A DNA stretch of 64,000 bases from Takakia lepidozioides (GCA_030704615.1 CM060733.1:71422001-71486000); one strand, 5' to 3'. Positions 32,331 through 43,750 are shown, counted from the stretch's first letter. Made by a program: numbers and translations. The notes: generated by a model not told the origin, from the sequence alone.

Positions 32331-33402
32331 ATACGCCAACGAGGAAGATCAAACTGAAGATGAGGAGCGTGAAACTACCAGTGCATACTACATTCATAAC
32401 GACACGGTGAATCAGCATGTACTAAGACAGGTGGCAACACGAATTCAGGTCACCACGATAGCTAGATCACCATTCATCTGGAGGACCGCATTACCACCCC
32501 ATATACCGTATGGTGAACCATGGCCAGCACAGATGCCTTACAGAACCGTGAACGAATACAAAACGGCCAACGAGTCATTGCTTGTGTTAAACTCCGAGAT
32601 GTACGCTCCAGATCACCCCACCGACCGTGGTAATCATACACCACTACCCTTCGATCATAACACAGAGGCAGAACAACGGCGCAATCCAACGGATTGCCAA
32701 AAGACGGCGGATGATAAGGGCAAAACCATTAAACCAAGCTGCAAGTACTGCACCCAAGCCGCCCATTTAAAGATAGACCACGTACCAAAGTGGATGAACA
32801 CATTCCAGAGGGATGAACAGAAACTGACCAAAACTAGACAATCATCAACGACCATCAGTTTAATCCAAAACCAATCACGAAGAAAAAACCAACGGAAGAA
32901 AATCAGACACAAAAAGGATGAAGTTTTCTCAAAAACGTTATCAGAAGCTAAATGCTTCTTGGTAAGCCTGGGCCCAACAATTAAAGCTAACTGCGCTTTA
33001 AACTTAGACAACCAGCAGGACAGAATTATCTCCACGACAACCTCGAGAGAAGTTAGAGGAGAACCCCTACTTAAACCCAGAAGCGAACTCCTCACCTTCT
33101 CTTCCGCAAACTGGAAATTGCTGTATACACAACTTCCAGTGTGCTTCATACTCTTTATGATACAGGAATTGGTGCTCCAATTCCTTACAGCAACCGCAAG
33201 ACTAAGAGAAATGGCAGGCACCAAGCGGAAGGCACCAAATTCTTATGCGCAAGTGAATTTCAAAATCAGCCCGGCGTTGCGGAAGATTGAGCAGGACACA
33301 GAGACACATGAGACGTCGGACAGTCTTGGCCTACGATACTTCATTACCACGCTGGACTGGAACCTGAAACACACAACGTTGACATCTACATACATCAGAT
33401 AA
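32331..33402 (+). CDS. Long unexplained tail after the outer element integrase
   Basis: About 355 further codons stay open in frame with the integrase C-terminus. They are Thr-, Asn- and Lys-rich and include CKYCTQAAHLKIDH and a hydrophobic stretch (LPVCFILFMIQELVLQFL, near 33138-33190). The end starts MAGTKRKAPNSYAQVNF (33212). Some Ty3/gypsy lineages carry an extra 3' ORF here. The hydrophobic run could be a membrane segment, but I see no convincing signal peptide or glycoprotein features. The last 60 residues could instead be flanking host sequence. Confidence 0.4.
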
Positions 33403-33880
33403 CTTCTAGAGAACCTTGGTGAGTCTTATCTTGAATGACATGATGATCTCCACCCAGAAGTGGTGTGTGCTTTGAACTGACAATCCTTTCAAAGTTTGAA
33501 AGGATCTAGTAGACCTGTGGTTTCACTGGTCGATATGTCAAAAATGATTAGGTTGTATTGTCCTTTACTGTCCTTTATTGTCATTCCTTTACCGTCTTTA
33601 GGAAGAAATGAGACTCCTTCAATATGCCCACATCCATTGTTTTGTTAATCAATTCTTGTAGATAACTCGTATTGCTCAAAGCTGCTGGAAACATTCATTG
33701 GGAATGACCTTATCATGTTAGTTACATTTTGTGGAACATTAGTATCTGGCTTTGGCAGTGTTTTCAGGCTGGATTCAATCTCGACTATGTACTTGCGCTT
33801 TGGCAAGCTTTTGGCCCGGCGGTGGATATGAATCCCAATCCTACGTCAGATAACTTCTAGAGAACCTCGGTGAGTCTTAT
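33397..33880. repeat. About 35-bp direct repeat around a non-coding gap
   Basis: CAGATAACTTCTAGAGAACC followed by TCGGTGAGTCTTATC or TTGGTGAGTCTTATC appears near 33398 and 33846. The word GGTGAGT resembles a splice donor in each. Between them I see no gene. The repeat could mark a deletion-prone end of the outer element. Confidence 0.55.
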
Positions 33881-34346
33881 CAGTGAGTCTTATTGTCGGT
33901 GGGGCCGTCGGTGACGCCCAGCCGTCGCAAGGTGGCATGAACGGGAAGAGGGAGGCCCCAAGGGAGCCGGGACATGTGACGGCGAGGCGTCGCAGCGGGG
34001 GGGTTGTAAGTTGGAGAAAGGAATCACCTTGAATCAATGCATATCCCTTCACCAACTTGATTACAGACAAGGACAAATTTTCCCACCCAAACACTTGAAC
34101 AGCCTTGGCAATGGCTTTGGCAACATTATTGTCTTTCACACCAATTTCGAGGATTCTTACTTTTGCATCAAGATCATGGTTACCAAATCGATTGAAGGGT
34201 TTCCAGGGGTAAGTCTTGGTCAGCACTTGTAGAACAAGAACCATGTCTTCCAACATTCTGGCCCTCGTGCAAAAATTCAACAATCCTAGAGTCACTTTTC
34301 GAGTCACAACTACACTAGAATCATTCCAAGATCGCCACATCTCCAA
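33846..34346 (-). CDS. Hypothetical protein, minus strand
   Basis: 166 codons from the ATG at 34346. Residues about 60-100 look coding-like and helical (VRILEIGVKDNNVAKAIAKA, FGWENLSLSVIKLVKGYAL). Residues after about 110 are Pro- and Leu-rich and probably read through the 35-bp repeat. I recognise no family. It lies 3' of the SWIM relic on the same strand and could be an exon of another gene. Confidence 0.35.
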   Translation of the reverse strand: MEMWRSWNDSSVVVTRKVTLGLLNFCTRARMLEDMVLVLQVLTKTYPWKPFNRFGNHDLDAKVRILEIGVKDNNVAKAIAKAVQVFGWENLSLSVIKLVKGYALIQGDSFLQLTTPPLRRLAVTCPGSLGASLFPFMPPCDGWASPTAPPTIRLTDKTHRGSLEVI

Positions 34347-34473
34347 AGGGTTATTTTCATGGATTTTTCATTGATCAATCGTAGAAATAAGGTACATGCA
34401 TGTACATGTACAATCAATCGAAAGAATGGATACAGTTATGTGCGAGAATTGTTATGTAGCTTTGATTACGTGT

Positions 34474-36982
34474 CTAATCAACTTGAACATCATCATCCGG
34501 AGCTTCTTCGTCCTCATCAAGCTGCAAGTCTTCTTGGTCATCGGAGTCATCTTCATAAATGGCCTGGTCAGCAAAAGGCACATCTGAATCATCTTCCACC
34601 TTATTTTCAATGACCATGTCTTCATCTTCTTCTCCAACATCCGCATCTGATGGAGCCTCATCATCGACGACACAACGGCGTGAGCCTTGCGCGTGAGCGT
34701 ACGCTCACACATTGGTGACGTGGCGTGAGCGCACGCTCACGGCTGCTGAGGTGACGTGAGCCCACAGTCCTGCTGACATGGCGTGAGCTTGATGCCAGCA
34801 AGCTGACATGGAGTTGGGTGCTGATGTGGCGCCACGTCAGCATCCGCCACGTCAGCGGAAACATAAGAAGCCTATTCCCGAGGGTCCTATGACCATGGGA
34901 TTAACTTGGGCAATAGTTTGGTGAATAACATGAAAACTACCATGAAACATCCGAAATGGGAAATAAGCCCACAACTGTGACGTCCATTCCAGAATAAATG
35001 AAATTAATGCTGTAATTTTGACAATTGCAATTACTAGGACGACAAACTAACCTCACAAATTCAGTGGCATACATGACGACATAGGAACACCTTGACTCTC
35101 CCCAAATAACATTGACAATTCGGATAATTGGAAAGAAGCACATGTAGACATCCACAGGACCAATGATGCATGAGCTCCATAAAATTGCCAAAGAGAGCAC
35201 ACATATTATACAATTGGAAGCATAATGGAGGGAGAAGGCCTGCCATATCATTCAACAACCTCGCGAATGCTGCTATTGAATTGAAATGTTTTATAGTGAC
35301 AATGTTCCAATTACACATTACACATCATGGTTGTACCCTTTGCATACTCACAGTCAAAACCAACCTGAATGCAGATTTGCGATACCGGATTGAACTTTCA
35401 CCACATTCCAGAAACAGCAAGTCATCTACCTATGTGCTTGTATCTCGTTGCAAGAGAGTATTGATCTCGTTGAAACTCATTGTCGCCTGATGAATGAAGT
35501 TGTCACGTTTGGGATCACAAACCATCCTCTTCACGAAGATGAAGTACAAATATTTGCAGGGTACGAATTTACCTCTCTTGCCCAAACTGGTTGATAGCAT
35601 CCCAACAAAATCAGGACAGGTGCAATTGGGGAAATTGGAAACAGTGATGTCGTACGCCCTATCGTGAACATCATATGTCGAGGTGATCATTGTGTACACC
35701 CGACCATACCCAGGATCGGGCACCTCTCCGTCGTGCTGGAAACACGAGCTTGGAGCATTCTAGTGGACTCCACCTTGCCGAAGTGTTCTACAGTTGGAGG
35801 GAAACGCCGAACAAGTTTTCCATTCCGTTTTGTTGGCCACAAATGAGCATCTAGCGGAGGGACCCTTGTACTCCTAGAACTGGAAGCAGATGCATGTACA
35901 CGGGGTTATCTTGCAAGGGAAAACCATGTCTCTTCCAGCATTGCAATCTCATGATTTGTGAGATTTGTTCCCAACTTCACGGGCCAAACAGCTGGTGGAC
36001 TTGGCTTCATCACCACGGAAGGTCGCACAGTTCCATGCACACATCTCCCACAATCGTCTGCACAGAACCAGAACTTGTGGTTCTTGGCTTCTGGCTGCCC
36101 ATACGGGCGCATCAAACCAGTGAAAGTTGGAGCTGGAGTGCGGGCACCACCTCTGCATATGGAAGAAGTGCATTTCTCAGAATTGGTTGCCCTGATCGCC
36201 GTACATTTGACACAAGACCCTGCAGTTGTGCGCTCTATGTGCCAAATGTGGTCGGGGCACATGGACTCCACAATATCAGGGAGCAAATTTATCTCTTGCA
36301 CCATTGCAATGGGGTTGCTATATGTTAGAGTCTGTCGTCCTGTCGCAGGTTCCCCAAGAAGGGATGCTCCGGATATATATCTCTCATGCAGAGGGACACG
36401 AGGCGTGGAAAAGTTATCACGGTCTGCCCTGTGCGAATCAGAATCCAAACCAGGAGGGGTGTTCAATTTCCTCTTGCAAGAGCCGAATCTCTCCTCCCCT
36501 TCCAGATGTGGAACTCTAGACACAAGAGGCGTTCCCTTGGAACACATGTCCAACGCCCGTGCTATCTTGTTTGGATCCCCTGATCTGCTTGCAGCACGCA
36601 ACAACAACTCTTGTTTGTCCGGACCCTTCCCACCAACGCCTCCTCTCAAGAAATCACGATATCTGGTTTGTTGTTGGAGTGCACATATGAGATCATCTGT
36701 TGTTGCCACATACAAATCCCGACCCCGTTTCCCGGACTGTTGCAACCATGCGTTGTGCACTGTCTCTGCCAAATTGCAAGATGGCATGTCTGCCATTTCC
36801 TCAATGGACATGTTTTGCAAATGGAAAACACAATTCGGAATACCAAAGAGGTTACAACACCACCCAAGCAAATGCAGATCTGCACTACGGAGCGATATGG
36901 AAAATGCATGCAATACTAGAGACGTATCGTTGTCATGGATGTTCCCCACTGTCTGTACTGGAAGTGCCAAAACGCCAACCAA
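34474..36982 (-). pseudogene. Relict multi-exon gene with SWIM zinc finger, probably MULE-derived
   Basis: On the minus strand, 36982-35906 is one open frame with NLAETVHNAWLQQSGKRG, LRAASRSGDPNKIARAL and VPHLEGEERFGSCKRKL, then a Cys-rich part (CVKCTAIRATNSEKCTSSIC, FWFCADDCGRCVHG). About 35840-35726 reads WPTKRNGKLVRRFPPTVEHF. 35715-35430 holds a SWIM-type finger: CTCPDF, 15 residues, then VPCKYLYF, where the usual His of CxH is Tyr. The two parts are one base out of frame near 35720. An acidic tail ends at TAG 34474-34476 (EEDEDMVIENKVEDDSD). SWIM fingers occur in MULE transposases and FAR1-like proteins. I infer a decayed transposase-derived gene; no DDE core is visible here. Confidence 0.55.
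34693..34841. repeat. Cluster of ACGT- and GGCGCC-centred palindromes
   Basis: GTGAGCGTACGCTCAC (34693-34708) is a perfect 16-base palindrome. GTGAGCGCACGCTCAC (34725-34740) is the same arms with one central change. A 22-base palindrome with one mismatched pair and GGCGCC at its centre spans 34820-34841. Words TGACGTGGC and GCCACGTCAGC recur between them. It lies upstream of, or within, the acidic-tail exon of the SWIM relic. Confidence 0.7.
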
Positions 36983-37168
36983 TCTTCCAACGCTCTCATA
37001 CTCGTTTGTGTTTGCACCTAGAAGTCAATTGTATATCATTCCTGATTTCATTCAGTTGAGACCTAACTAATCGTCCTTGTCTCTCAGCGGAGAGAAGGTG
37101 GAAGACGAAACCAAGCCCAAAGATCATTCGGGGATATATCCGCCGCCAAATTTGACAAAGAGGTATTT

Positions 37169-39005
37169 GGACGGGAGACCTCCCGTCCCTTCCTTCCCAC
37201 TTACAACATTTTGACTTATTTCCCGAAGCACAGACTCGGTTTTGTTTAATGTGCCAGAAATTCTAGATTCATCTCCTACTTTATTACACATCAGTATTAT
37301 AGCTCCCGATGGTCACATCCAAAGCTAACCGTCGAATCTTGACAGATGGGTCATGACCATTTTCGAGCGAGCGCGGCAGCGAATCTCTTGCGCTGGAAGA
37401 CACGAGTGACGGCCTCCTTTGGAGATCAAAGAAAGTTAATCATTCTGAGTGTTGTTGGTTTATTGTGCTATAAACCCAAGCCTGTTGGATCACAGAGGTT
37501 CCTTGAACATTTCCCTTGTGCCAAAATTCCCTACGATTGGGACAATGTCGTTCCTCGTCCAGGTCTTCTGGAATTTCTTGAACTTGCATTCAACCATTAC
37601 CATGTGGGTATATGGTCGTGTGGAGTTCAACATATGGTTGAGGCTCTTCTTGCATATCTTCTCCCGAAGGATATGGTCAGGGAATTTTGCTTTATCTGGT
37701 GTCGGGATACTTGCACCAAGCTTCCTGCCTACATCGCCTCAACACAGCCGTTCTACATTAAAGACATTGTTGGTCTTTGGGAACACTTCAGGAGAAGTTG
37801 TAAGCCCTACGGCCTAAAAGGCCAAACGCTTTTGATTGATGATGAGCCCACCAAAGCCCTGAGGAACCCTTTGAACACTGGGTTTTTACTCGAGATCCGT
37901 TGATAGCACTCTAACGCCGATCGTCAAGGAGGGACGAGATTCTTTTGTTGATGATCTTGTTGAGGCTTTATGGCCATTCCTTTCTGGTATAATGTCATGT
38001 CCGACAGTTCAAGAGTACATGGAGGAGAATTATTGGAAGTGTGCAAATGTTCAGATGCCTGTCGATAGCTCTCACCCTGATTGGATTTTGCTAGCGAGAT
38101 ATGCAAATCCCCTAGGGATTACTGACCCTTGTGTGTTTTTAGGTATGTTCCCACATTTTTGCTTTCAACTTCTTCTTTTTATGTCAACTGATGTGTCTTG
38201 GAGTAGTAGGTTAAGAGGTTAGAATGGGTCAGTAAGCACGGGAAGTCTTCCGTCCCTGCTGCGCTGCGCACCATGAATCTGGAAAGTATACTAATTTGTC
38301 TCATGGATTGGTTTATTTGTTCCAGTCAAAGCCAAGCGTCATATGAAGTCAACATCCGACAAGAAGAAGGATGGACATACCACGCCAACAGGCCAGGAGG
38401 GTCTCTGGAGGTATATGAGTATTTCTAAGGAGGAGATCTGCTGGCGAGCACAACGCCCTCAAACAGATGCAGGGCAACGGAATGTCCATTTGGGGAGATC
38501 TGGGATGAGAGTAGAATCCGCTACCCGTTCTTACTAGTCGGGTGACAGTCTTCCACCAGTTGGGATATTGTAAATAATGTACATTGACAATGACGCTATT
38601 CTCTAAACGCAAATTATGAATCCAAATGGTTCATTGTTTTTTATTCATTTCATGTCTAGAGCGATGGATACCATGGTTGTGCTATGTGTTCTCTGTGTAC
38701 TCTTTGTTCGGTTTCGGAATTCATTACTCATGTCGATATGAGAGGTATCACCACGGGAGATCTCCCCTACTTGACTATGTGCATGTTTTGGTTTCGTCAT
38801 CACACCCGTCAGACTCTTTTAGACTAGAGAGCGTGAGTAAGGACAGGAGACCTCCTGTCCTCTTTGCCTTTCTATTTGTGCTTGTTCCTGTCAGACCCCT
38901 CATTCTCTTATGGCTTTGGTGGGTTGTTGTATCATGTGCATGTTTACCCTCAATTTAATTTGACTATGCCTGATGTGTATCGCTATTTGGGAGGGGAGAC
39001 CTCCC
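37169..39005. repeat. Dispersed short hairpin family with covarying arms
   Basis: Hairpins: 37169-37188 (arms GGACGGGAG and CTCCCGTCC, spacer AC), 38841-38860 (GGACAGGAG and CTCCTGTCC, same spacer), 38755-38766 (GGGAGATCTCCC), 38238-38255 (ACGGGAAG and CTTCCGT) and 38994-39005 (GGGAG, AC, CTCCC). Both arms change together between copies. One lies in the intron of the phosphatase-like gene and others flank it. Confidence 0.65.
37346..38537 (+). pseudogene. FCP1/NIF-like HAD phosphatase gene, two exons, frameshifted
   Basis: Exon 1 is 37346-38142 and exon 2 38326-38537. The splice (donor GTATGT, acceptor TTCCAG) joins in phase. The family removes phosphate from protein Ser/Thr, as in FCP1 and NLI-interacting factors. 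Seen: VVPRPGLLEFLELAFNHYHV, GIWSCGVQHMVEALLAYLLP and TLLIDDEPTKALRNPLNTG, close to plant FCP1-like proteins. The first motif, normally DxDxT or DLNGLL, reads LSVVGLL here, so the nucleophilic Asp is lost; the later IDD motif remains. One extra T in a T5 run (37884-37888) shifts the frame. After it the sequence continues sensibly as FVDDLVEALWPFLSG and MEENYWKC. Exon 2 gives a basic tail. Either a pseudogene, an inactive paralogue, or a base-call error. Confidence 0.7.
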
Positions 39006-39471
39006 GTCTGTCCTGGTCCGCATGTGTTTTGTGCGTGGAGCTATGACTTAAATGAATGCAGAATAATCTTTGATGTCGAACTTGGGACAACAGTCATAAT
39101 TCTCCTGTACTTCTGGAATGACAATGTTTGGCATTTTTTTGTAGGCTAATATTAAAAAAATGAAGCAACTGTGATTGACAGGAGGTCCCGTGCTGCCCGT
39201 GAAACTGTAGAAAACTGGGATTTCAACTCATATTAGGGATGTGATCAGGGTATGGATTCTCTGGGAACAACAATATTTACTAAACATCTACTACAATAAA
39301 CTTAATAAAATCATTTAAATTTGTTTTCATATTGAATTTTTATTCAATTTAAATAAATCAATAAATCAATATATATGTTATTCCTGGACTTTGGAAAGTC
39401 TAGATTTACTTAAAATCCAGTTGAGAGTGGATTGCAAGTGGGGACAGACCTGATGATTGTCCTCCACAAGC
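38538..39471. other. Non-coding stretch with hairpins; nothing else recognised
   Basis: Apart from the hairpins listed separately, this is AT-rich non-coding DNA (for example AAATAAATCAATAAATCAAT near 39351-39370). The plus ORF at 38626-38958 shows no domain and crosses two hairpins. Confidence 0.4.
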
Positions 39472-40378
39472 ATGGAAGTCGCTAGTAGCACAGTGGTCAT
39501 CAGCCGAGGGGCAGGAGGAGGGCGACGACAGGGCTCAAATCTCGTGCACAGGTGAAAGTGGGGAGCCACGTTGGACGTACTGGGATAGCAGGGGCAGCCG
39601 CAAAATTGGTAAGATGTCTAATTGAAATTCATTTCATGCTATTGTATTTTGGCTGGTCAAAGTGTTTCTGCTAATGTGCCTTTGTCGTGGTTATGCACAG
39701 GGCAAAGAAAGTGATGGAAGCCCGTCCATTCATGCCTTAACTGTTGCATTGACAACCCCCAAAGGGTATTCAGAGAGTCGAAGTGCAAGGGTATACAACT
39801 TCTTTTCCCTCCCCTGCCGCTTCTGTACTTCATTTGCAATCATATTTATGCTTTGATGGCATTCCTTGATGCAGCCAGTCCATACGTAACAAAATATACT
39901 TGTTGTATGCATGCATTCTATGGAATGTATTGTAACATACAAGCTATCATAACTGTAGTTTATCATAACATTACTGACCAATTCAGAATGTGTACAGGGG
40001 TCTGGGAGTGCCCTGTCACAACAGCTAGAGGCAGTCTGTACTTGGAAAAGTGGAGTGGATGTCAAGTTGGCAGAGATGTCAGCCGAATTAGTGGAGAGGC
40101 GACGTGAGGTGAAAGAGATGATGGCATTGGTACTGAAAGCAGTGAGTGAGGTGGGGGGTGCTCTAAAGGCCTCACCTGGACGTACGCAAGTAGGTGCAGA
40201 AGTTACTAATATCCTTCCTGCTTCCACTATTGCTAAGAAAAGACTTGGACATGCATTTGAAGGTGCATAGAAAGAGGGGGGATCTGGTTCTGGGGCCCTT
40301 CCCGAGCAGCCTACAGTGAATGTGCATACCTCCAACTCAAAGGAGTCTCATTTGAGTGGTGAGGCAGAGGTGGTGTAG
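39472..40378 (+). CDS. Partial multi-exon gene with coiled-coil exon, unknown function
   Basis: The clearest exon is 39998-40378 (acceptor TGTACAG). It encodes SALSQQLEAVCTWKSG, then VDVKLAEMSAELVERRREVK, a short coiled coil of about 45 residues. It then has an in-frame TAG (40268-40270) followed by sensible reading (KEGGSGSGALPEQP) to TAG 40376-40378. A possible first exon starts at ATG 39472 (MEVASSTVVISRGAGGGRRQ; donor at 39552). Another possible exon (GKESDGSPSIHALTVALTTP) lies near 39702-39789, but its phase does not join cleanly. I recognise no family. Either the stop is real and the tail is 3' UTR, or the copy is disabled. Confidence 0.4.
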
Positions 40379-43300
40379 ATGCATATATTGGTACATTTTT
40401 TTTTTTAGATCGTTTTTTATCATAAGACAAGCGGTTTCGGCATTGTACTGCCAAAACAAGTTAGTTTGTTAGTTGTCTGGAAATCGTTGGTAAAGCACGT
40501 AGGAAATTAGACAGTGTCTGCGACGACCATGGAGAAGAACTCTGGCGTCAAGATGACCGTAGGAAGCTGCATTGATAGTGCCAATTCGGTACCAGAAACG
40601 GCAAGGTAATCTTGTTCAAACAATACAGGACGACTGTTCCAGTCCCAGATTGCGATCTCTCTTTTCTCCCGCCTTTCAAGTCCAGTAGGAACACATGGTG
40701 AGGAGCTTGGCAATTGGTGGAAGCGACATGTACAGCGATGAAATATCGCAACAAAGCGAATGGCTGCATTGGATGAAAGCAGGTCGTGACGACTTCAAAC
40801 GGCGAAGCGTGGACTTGTTAACGGTGCGAGACAAGTGGGGGACTCCGGACAACCTATGACTCAGTGGTAGGGTCAAAGACCCCAGAGCCATCACAAGGGA
40901 TCTGATTTCCAAAAATATCACAAAATCTGTGTGTAGCAAAAGTACGACGAATGGCGAAAGGTGCAACTTTTTACCACCTATGGGCCTGAGAATTTACAGG
41001 CTGATATGAGGTATATGATTGTAGTTTGTCACCAAGTTTGGTGATTTATGGAGCTGATTAGTAGCGGCGCCAAATTATTGAGTCGACGGCACTCATGGGG
41101 CCGATTATTTGAATTTCTACTTCTTGGATGAAAAATCCTGAAATTCGCCTGGAGGAGCTGGATGGATGAAATGACAACTCGCGCCAACTGGTCATCCAAT
41201 TGGATGGATGAAAATCCAGCTTTCATTTGCCTCTAAGACTTTTCATCCATGTTGAATATTATATTATAGATCCTCCAAGAAAATAATAGTTTAATGAATG
41301 TTTTTTATTAGTTTATTAGGCTCAAAAACAGTATAAAAGAGGAGCAAGGCTTCTCTTGCTCTTCATCTAGTTCTTCATCTTGCTTCTAACCTAGCTCATT
41401 TGCTTAGTTTCCTCTTGTTGTAGTGTTTGCTAGTTTTGGCTTGAGAAGGGGCTAGATCCTAGGGAGTGGAGCTTGAAGCTCCCTAATTAGGTAGAATTCT
41501 TGTGAGCTAAGGCAAGAGGCCTAGCTTGTGGGCCTTTGAGCCATTTCCATTTGTGAAGGAAGAAAGCAATTTCATTTGGAAGAAAATGACTTGAAGACGA
41601 GAAGGAGGGGCTGGTATGGACTTATGGACAAGAGCCCAAGTGAAGGCCACATAGAGTACCATTACTTGAGTCGATAGAGCATCCCAAGCACTCTCGCATT
41701 GAAAGGTTGATCCCATCTTACCATTTCACCATTTATGTATGTGATTCATTTATTTTCCAAGCAAAGCTTGAAGTTGAAAATCTGATTTAGTCCCTCAAAA
41801 GATAAGTATGCATTGTGGAATCCCACTATTTCATGTCTATGATTGACAAGGGGAAGAACCCCATAGCCTATTGGAAAGAGTACCAATAGAGGCTTGTATT
41901 TGATTTGTTTGAAGAAGGAATCTTTGTGTTTTTTGTTACTAATTTGGAATATAGCTAGCTCTGGAAAAGGAAGGCCAACAGGCTAGATTTATGATATAAG
42001 GCCACTATAAGGCCACTCTGTGCTAATCCCCCCCCCCACAAGCAAGCCATGGAGGCCTAGGAGAGGGTGGGTTGTTAGTTTTTTTTGTCTTGGGGTTTGG
42101 GCGGGCTAAATTTGCTTGATAGCAGCTGCCCCAAAGTCGCAAGCAGCCCGGGAGGAGCTCGGGTGCTGCGCCTAAAGAATAGGCACTCGATTACTTAAAG
42201 CGTGGAGGCAGTCGTGGCCCAGCCACGACATACGGGGAGCGGGGCCCCAGCGCTGACCTTAAGTCGTACTAAGATCAAGTACATCAGCCGCGTGGCTCAG
42301 GCGTGAGTCCCTGAAGCGCACGCACAGGGTGTAGGTCTTTACCCGGGGGATAACCAAGAGCTGAGACGGACCGGCGGACGCCGGTTTTAACCGCAGCGGT
42401 CCACGGTTTGGACCGCTACGTGCGGATCTGCGCCCTGCCACGTGGCGGAGGCGTTTTACCCAACGGGCAATGCGTCTGCAAATTCCCTTAAAGGGGGGTA
42501 TTGTTACCTTTAGCTATTAGATTCAAATTAGACCCCTCTAAAGGTTAGGAGCCATTATCTAAGGCGTCAGAGGTAGATAAAATCTAGGATTTTGGGAGGA
42601 CGTAGCCTTGGAGGGGAGCATTCTTATGACTCCAAGAGAGAGCCGAGCGAATCTGTGAGCTGTGAGCTAGAGGCGGAGACCTCGAGAGACAAGGAAGGAG
42701 AGAAAGTACTATGTCCTAAAAACTCGGCTACAGTGAGTCATTGTGTCAAAGCCCAAGGTAGAGGATGACTTATTCCACGAAGGGAAAGTGCACCAGCGCC
42801 TTAAAATAATGTAAAGGGGTGAAATCTGGCTTGGACCCACCAGTGTTTATTTTATTATTTACGCATGCATGTTCTGGACTAACAAATGTAGTGGCAGGGA
42901 TGAATTCTCAGCGAGATTCATTCATCCGATAGGGCCGCGGCAGTTCCCCGCGGCAAGGAACGGTTCCCGGGCGTTCCTCGGTTCTCACTAGGTTCCCACG
43001 GGGCTCCCGAGGGCATTTCTAGGCGCCAAGGGCATCTTTGGATTCCCCACATGATTTCCCATAAGGGAGGTATTTTTCCAGATTTCTTAATTTCTTGTAT
43101 TGTCCAGCATTTCTGATGTGCGAAATTGCTTAAATAGGATAGGTGCACGTGGTGCAAGTTATAGCCCGAGGGGCGTTTATTAAACTGATTGAACTTATTG
43201 ATTTAAGGGGCTTAGAGTCACCTTATTGAACTTGGTGAACCTATTGGATTATGATAGGTATTTTGGCCACTCCTTTGCTAAAACAAAGTATTTTAGGCAC

Positions 43301-43750
43301 TGGGGTAGGGAGCGTTGGCCCTTCCATCAGAGGTGACTTGAACTCAGGCACTCGGTGAAGGAGGGGCATTGGGAAAGGAAGATTTTCCCTCTTCCTCCTA
43401 GACTCGGCATGTGCCTTGTGAAGGGATTAAACCATATCCCGGCTGTAGGCGGCTCGGGGGCCTAGGCGGTAGGAATTAGACAATAAAACAAAAGACTTGG
43501 AAGGCAGTTACTGAGTAGATTGTAGAATACTGTAGGACTTAGAAATGCAAACTCGCCCTGTGAAGAGGAGTACGTAACTTCTCTTTGCCGGTAGGACTTA
43601 GATAGTGATCATAGCCATCATGTATGACCACGGACCCCCTGCACTAACCGCAGTCGGGTAGGCGGTTCAGTGAGCCCAACCTACACCGCAACTTACCACG
43701 ACCCCCCTAGCTAATATGTCATCACCCTGACCGCGCACGCTCAAGGCTCG
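40379..43750. other. Long stretch without recognisable genes
   Basis: Only short ORFs of 60-96 codons lacking domains. A TATA box (TATAAAAG, 41332-41339) followed by CT-rich sequence (CTTCTCTTGCTCTTCATC) looks like the promoter of an LTR or host gene, but I find no paired copy. A C-run near 42029-42036 and GC-rich tracts at 42120-42480 and 42930-43020 occur. Confidence 0.35.

Larger units (their letters stand above)
14516..33402 (+). mobile_element. Old Ty3/gypsy retrotransposon (outer element), split by a nested insertion
   Basis: Domain order is 5' LTR, primer-binding site, leader ORF, gag with three zinc knuckles, dynein-derived segment, RT, RNase H (interrupted), rest of RNase H, integrase, long C-terminal tail. 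RT before integrase defines Ty3/gypsy. At least seven in-frame stops and frame changes mark it as dead and older than the inner element. I could not find a matching 3' LTR after 33,402, so the 3' end is either truncated or unrecognised. Left boundary is tentative. Confidence 0.8.

Noticed and set aside
33403-34000. 3' LTR of the outer element
   Set aside because: I looked for the TATA block and terminal words of 14516-15206 and found no match. Only an unrelated 35-bp repeat is there.
34937-35318. Minus-strand ORFs of 85 and 104 codons between SWIM and acidic tail
   Set aside because: They overlap in different frames with no conserved words. This is more likely intron sequence of the SWIM relic.
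40840-40900. tRNA-like sequence (TGACTCAGTGGTAGGG)
   Set aside because: It has an A-box-like word, but no GTTCGA-type B box at the right distance and no cloverleaf that I can fold.
41300-42500. Solo LTR around the TATA box at 41332
   Set aside because: No paired copy, target duplication or primer-binding site could be found in the window.
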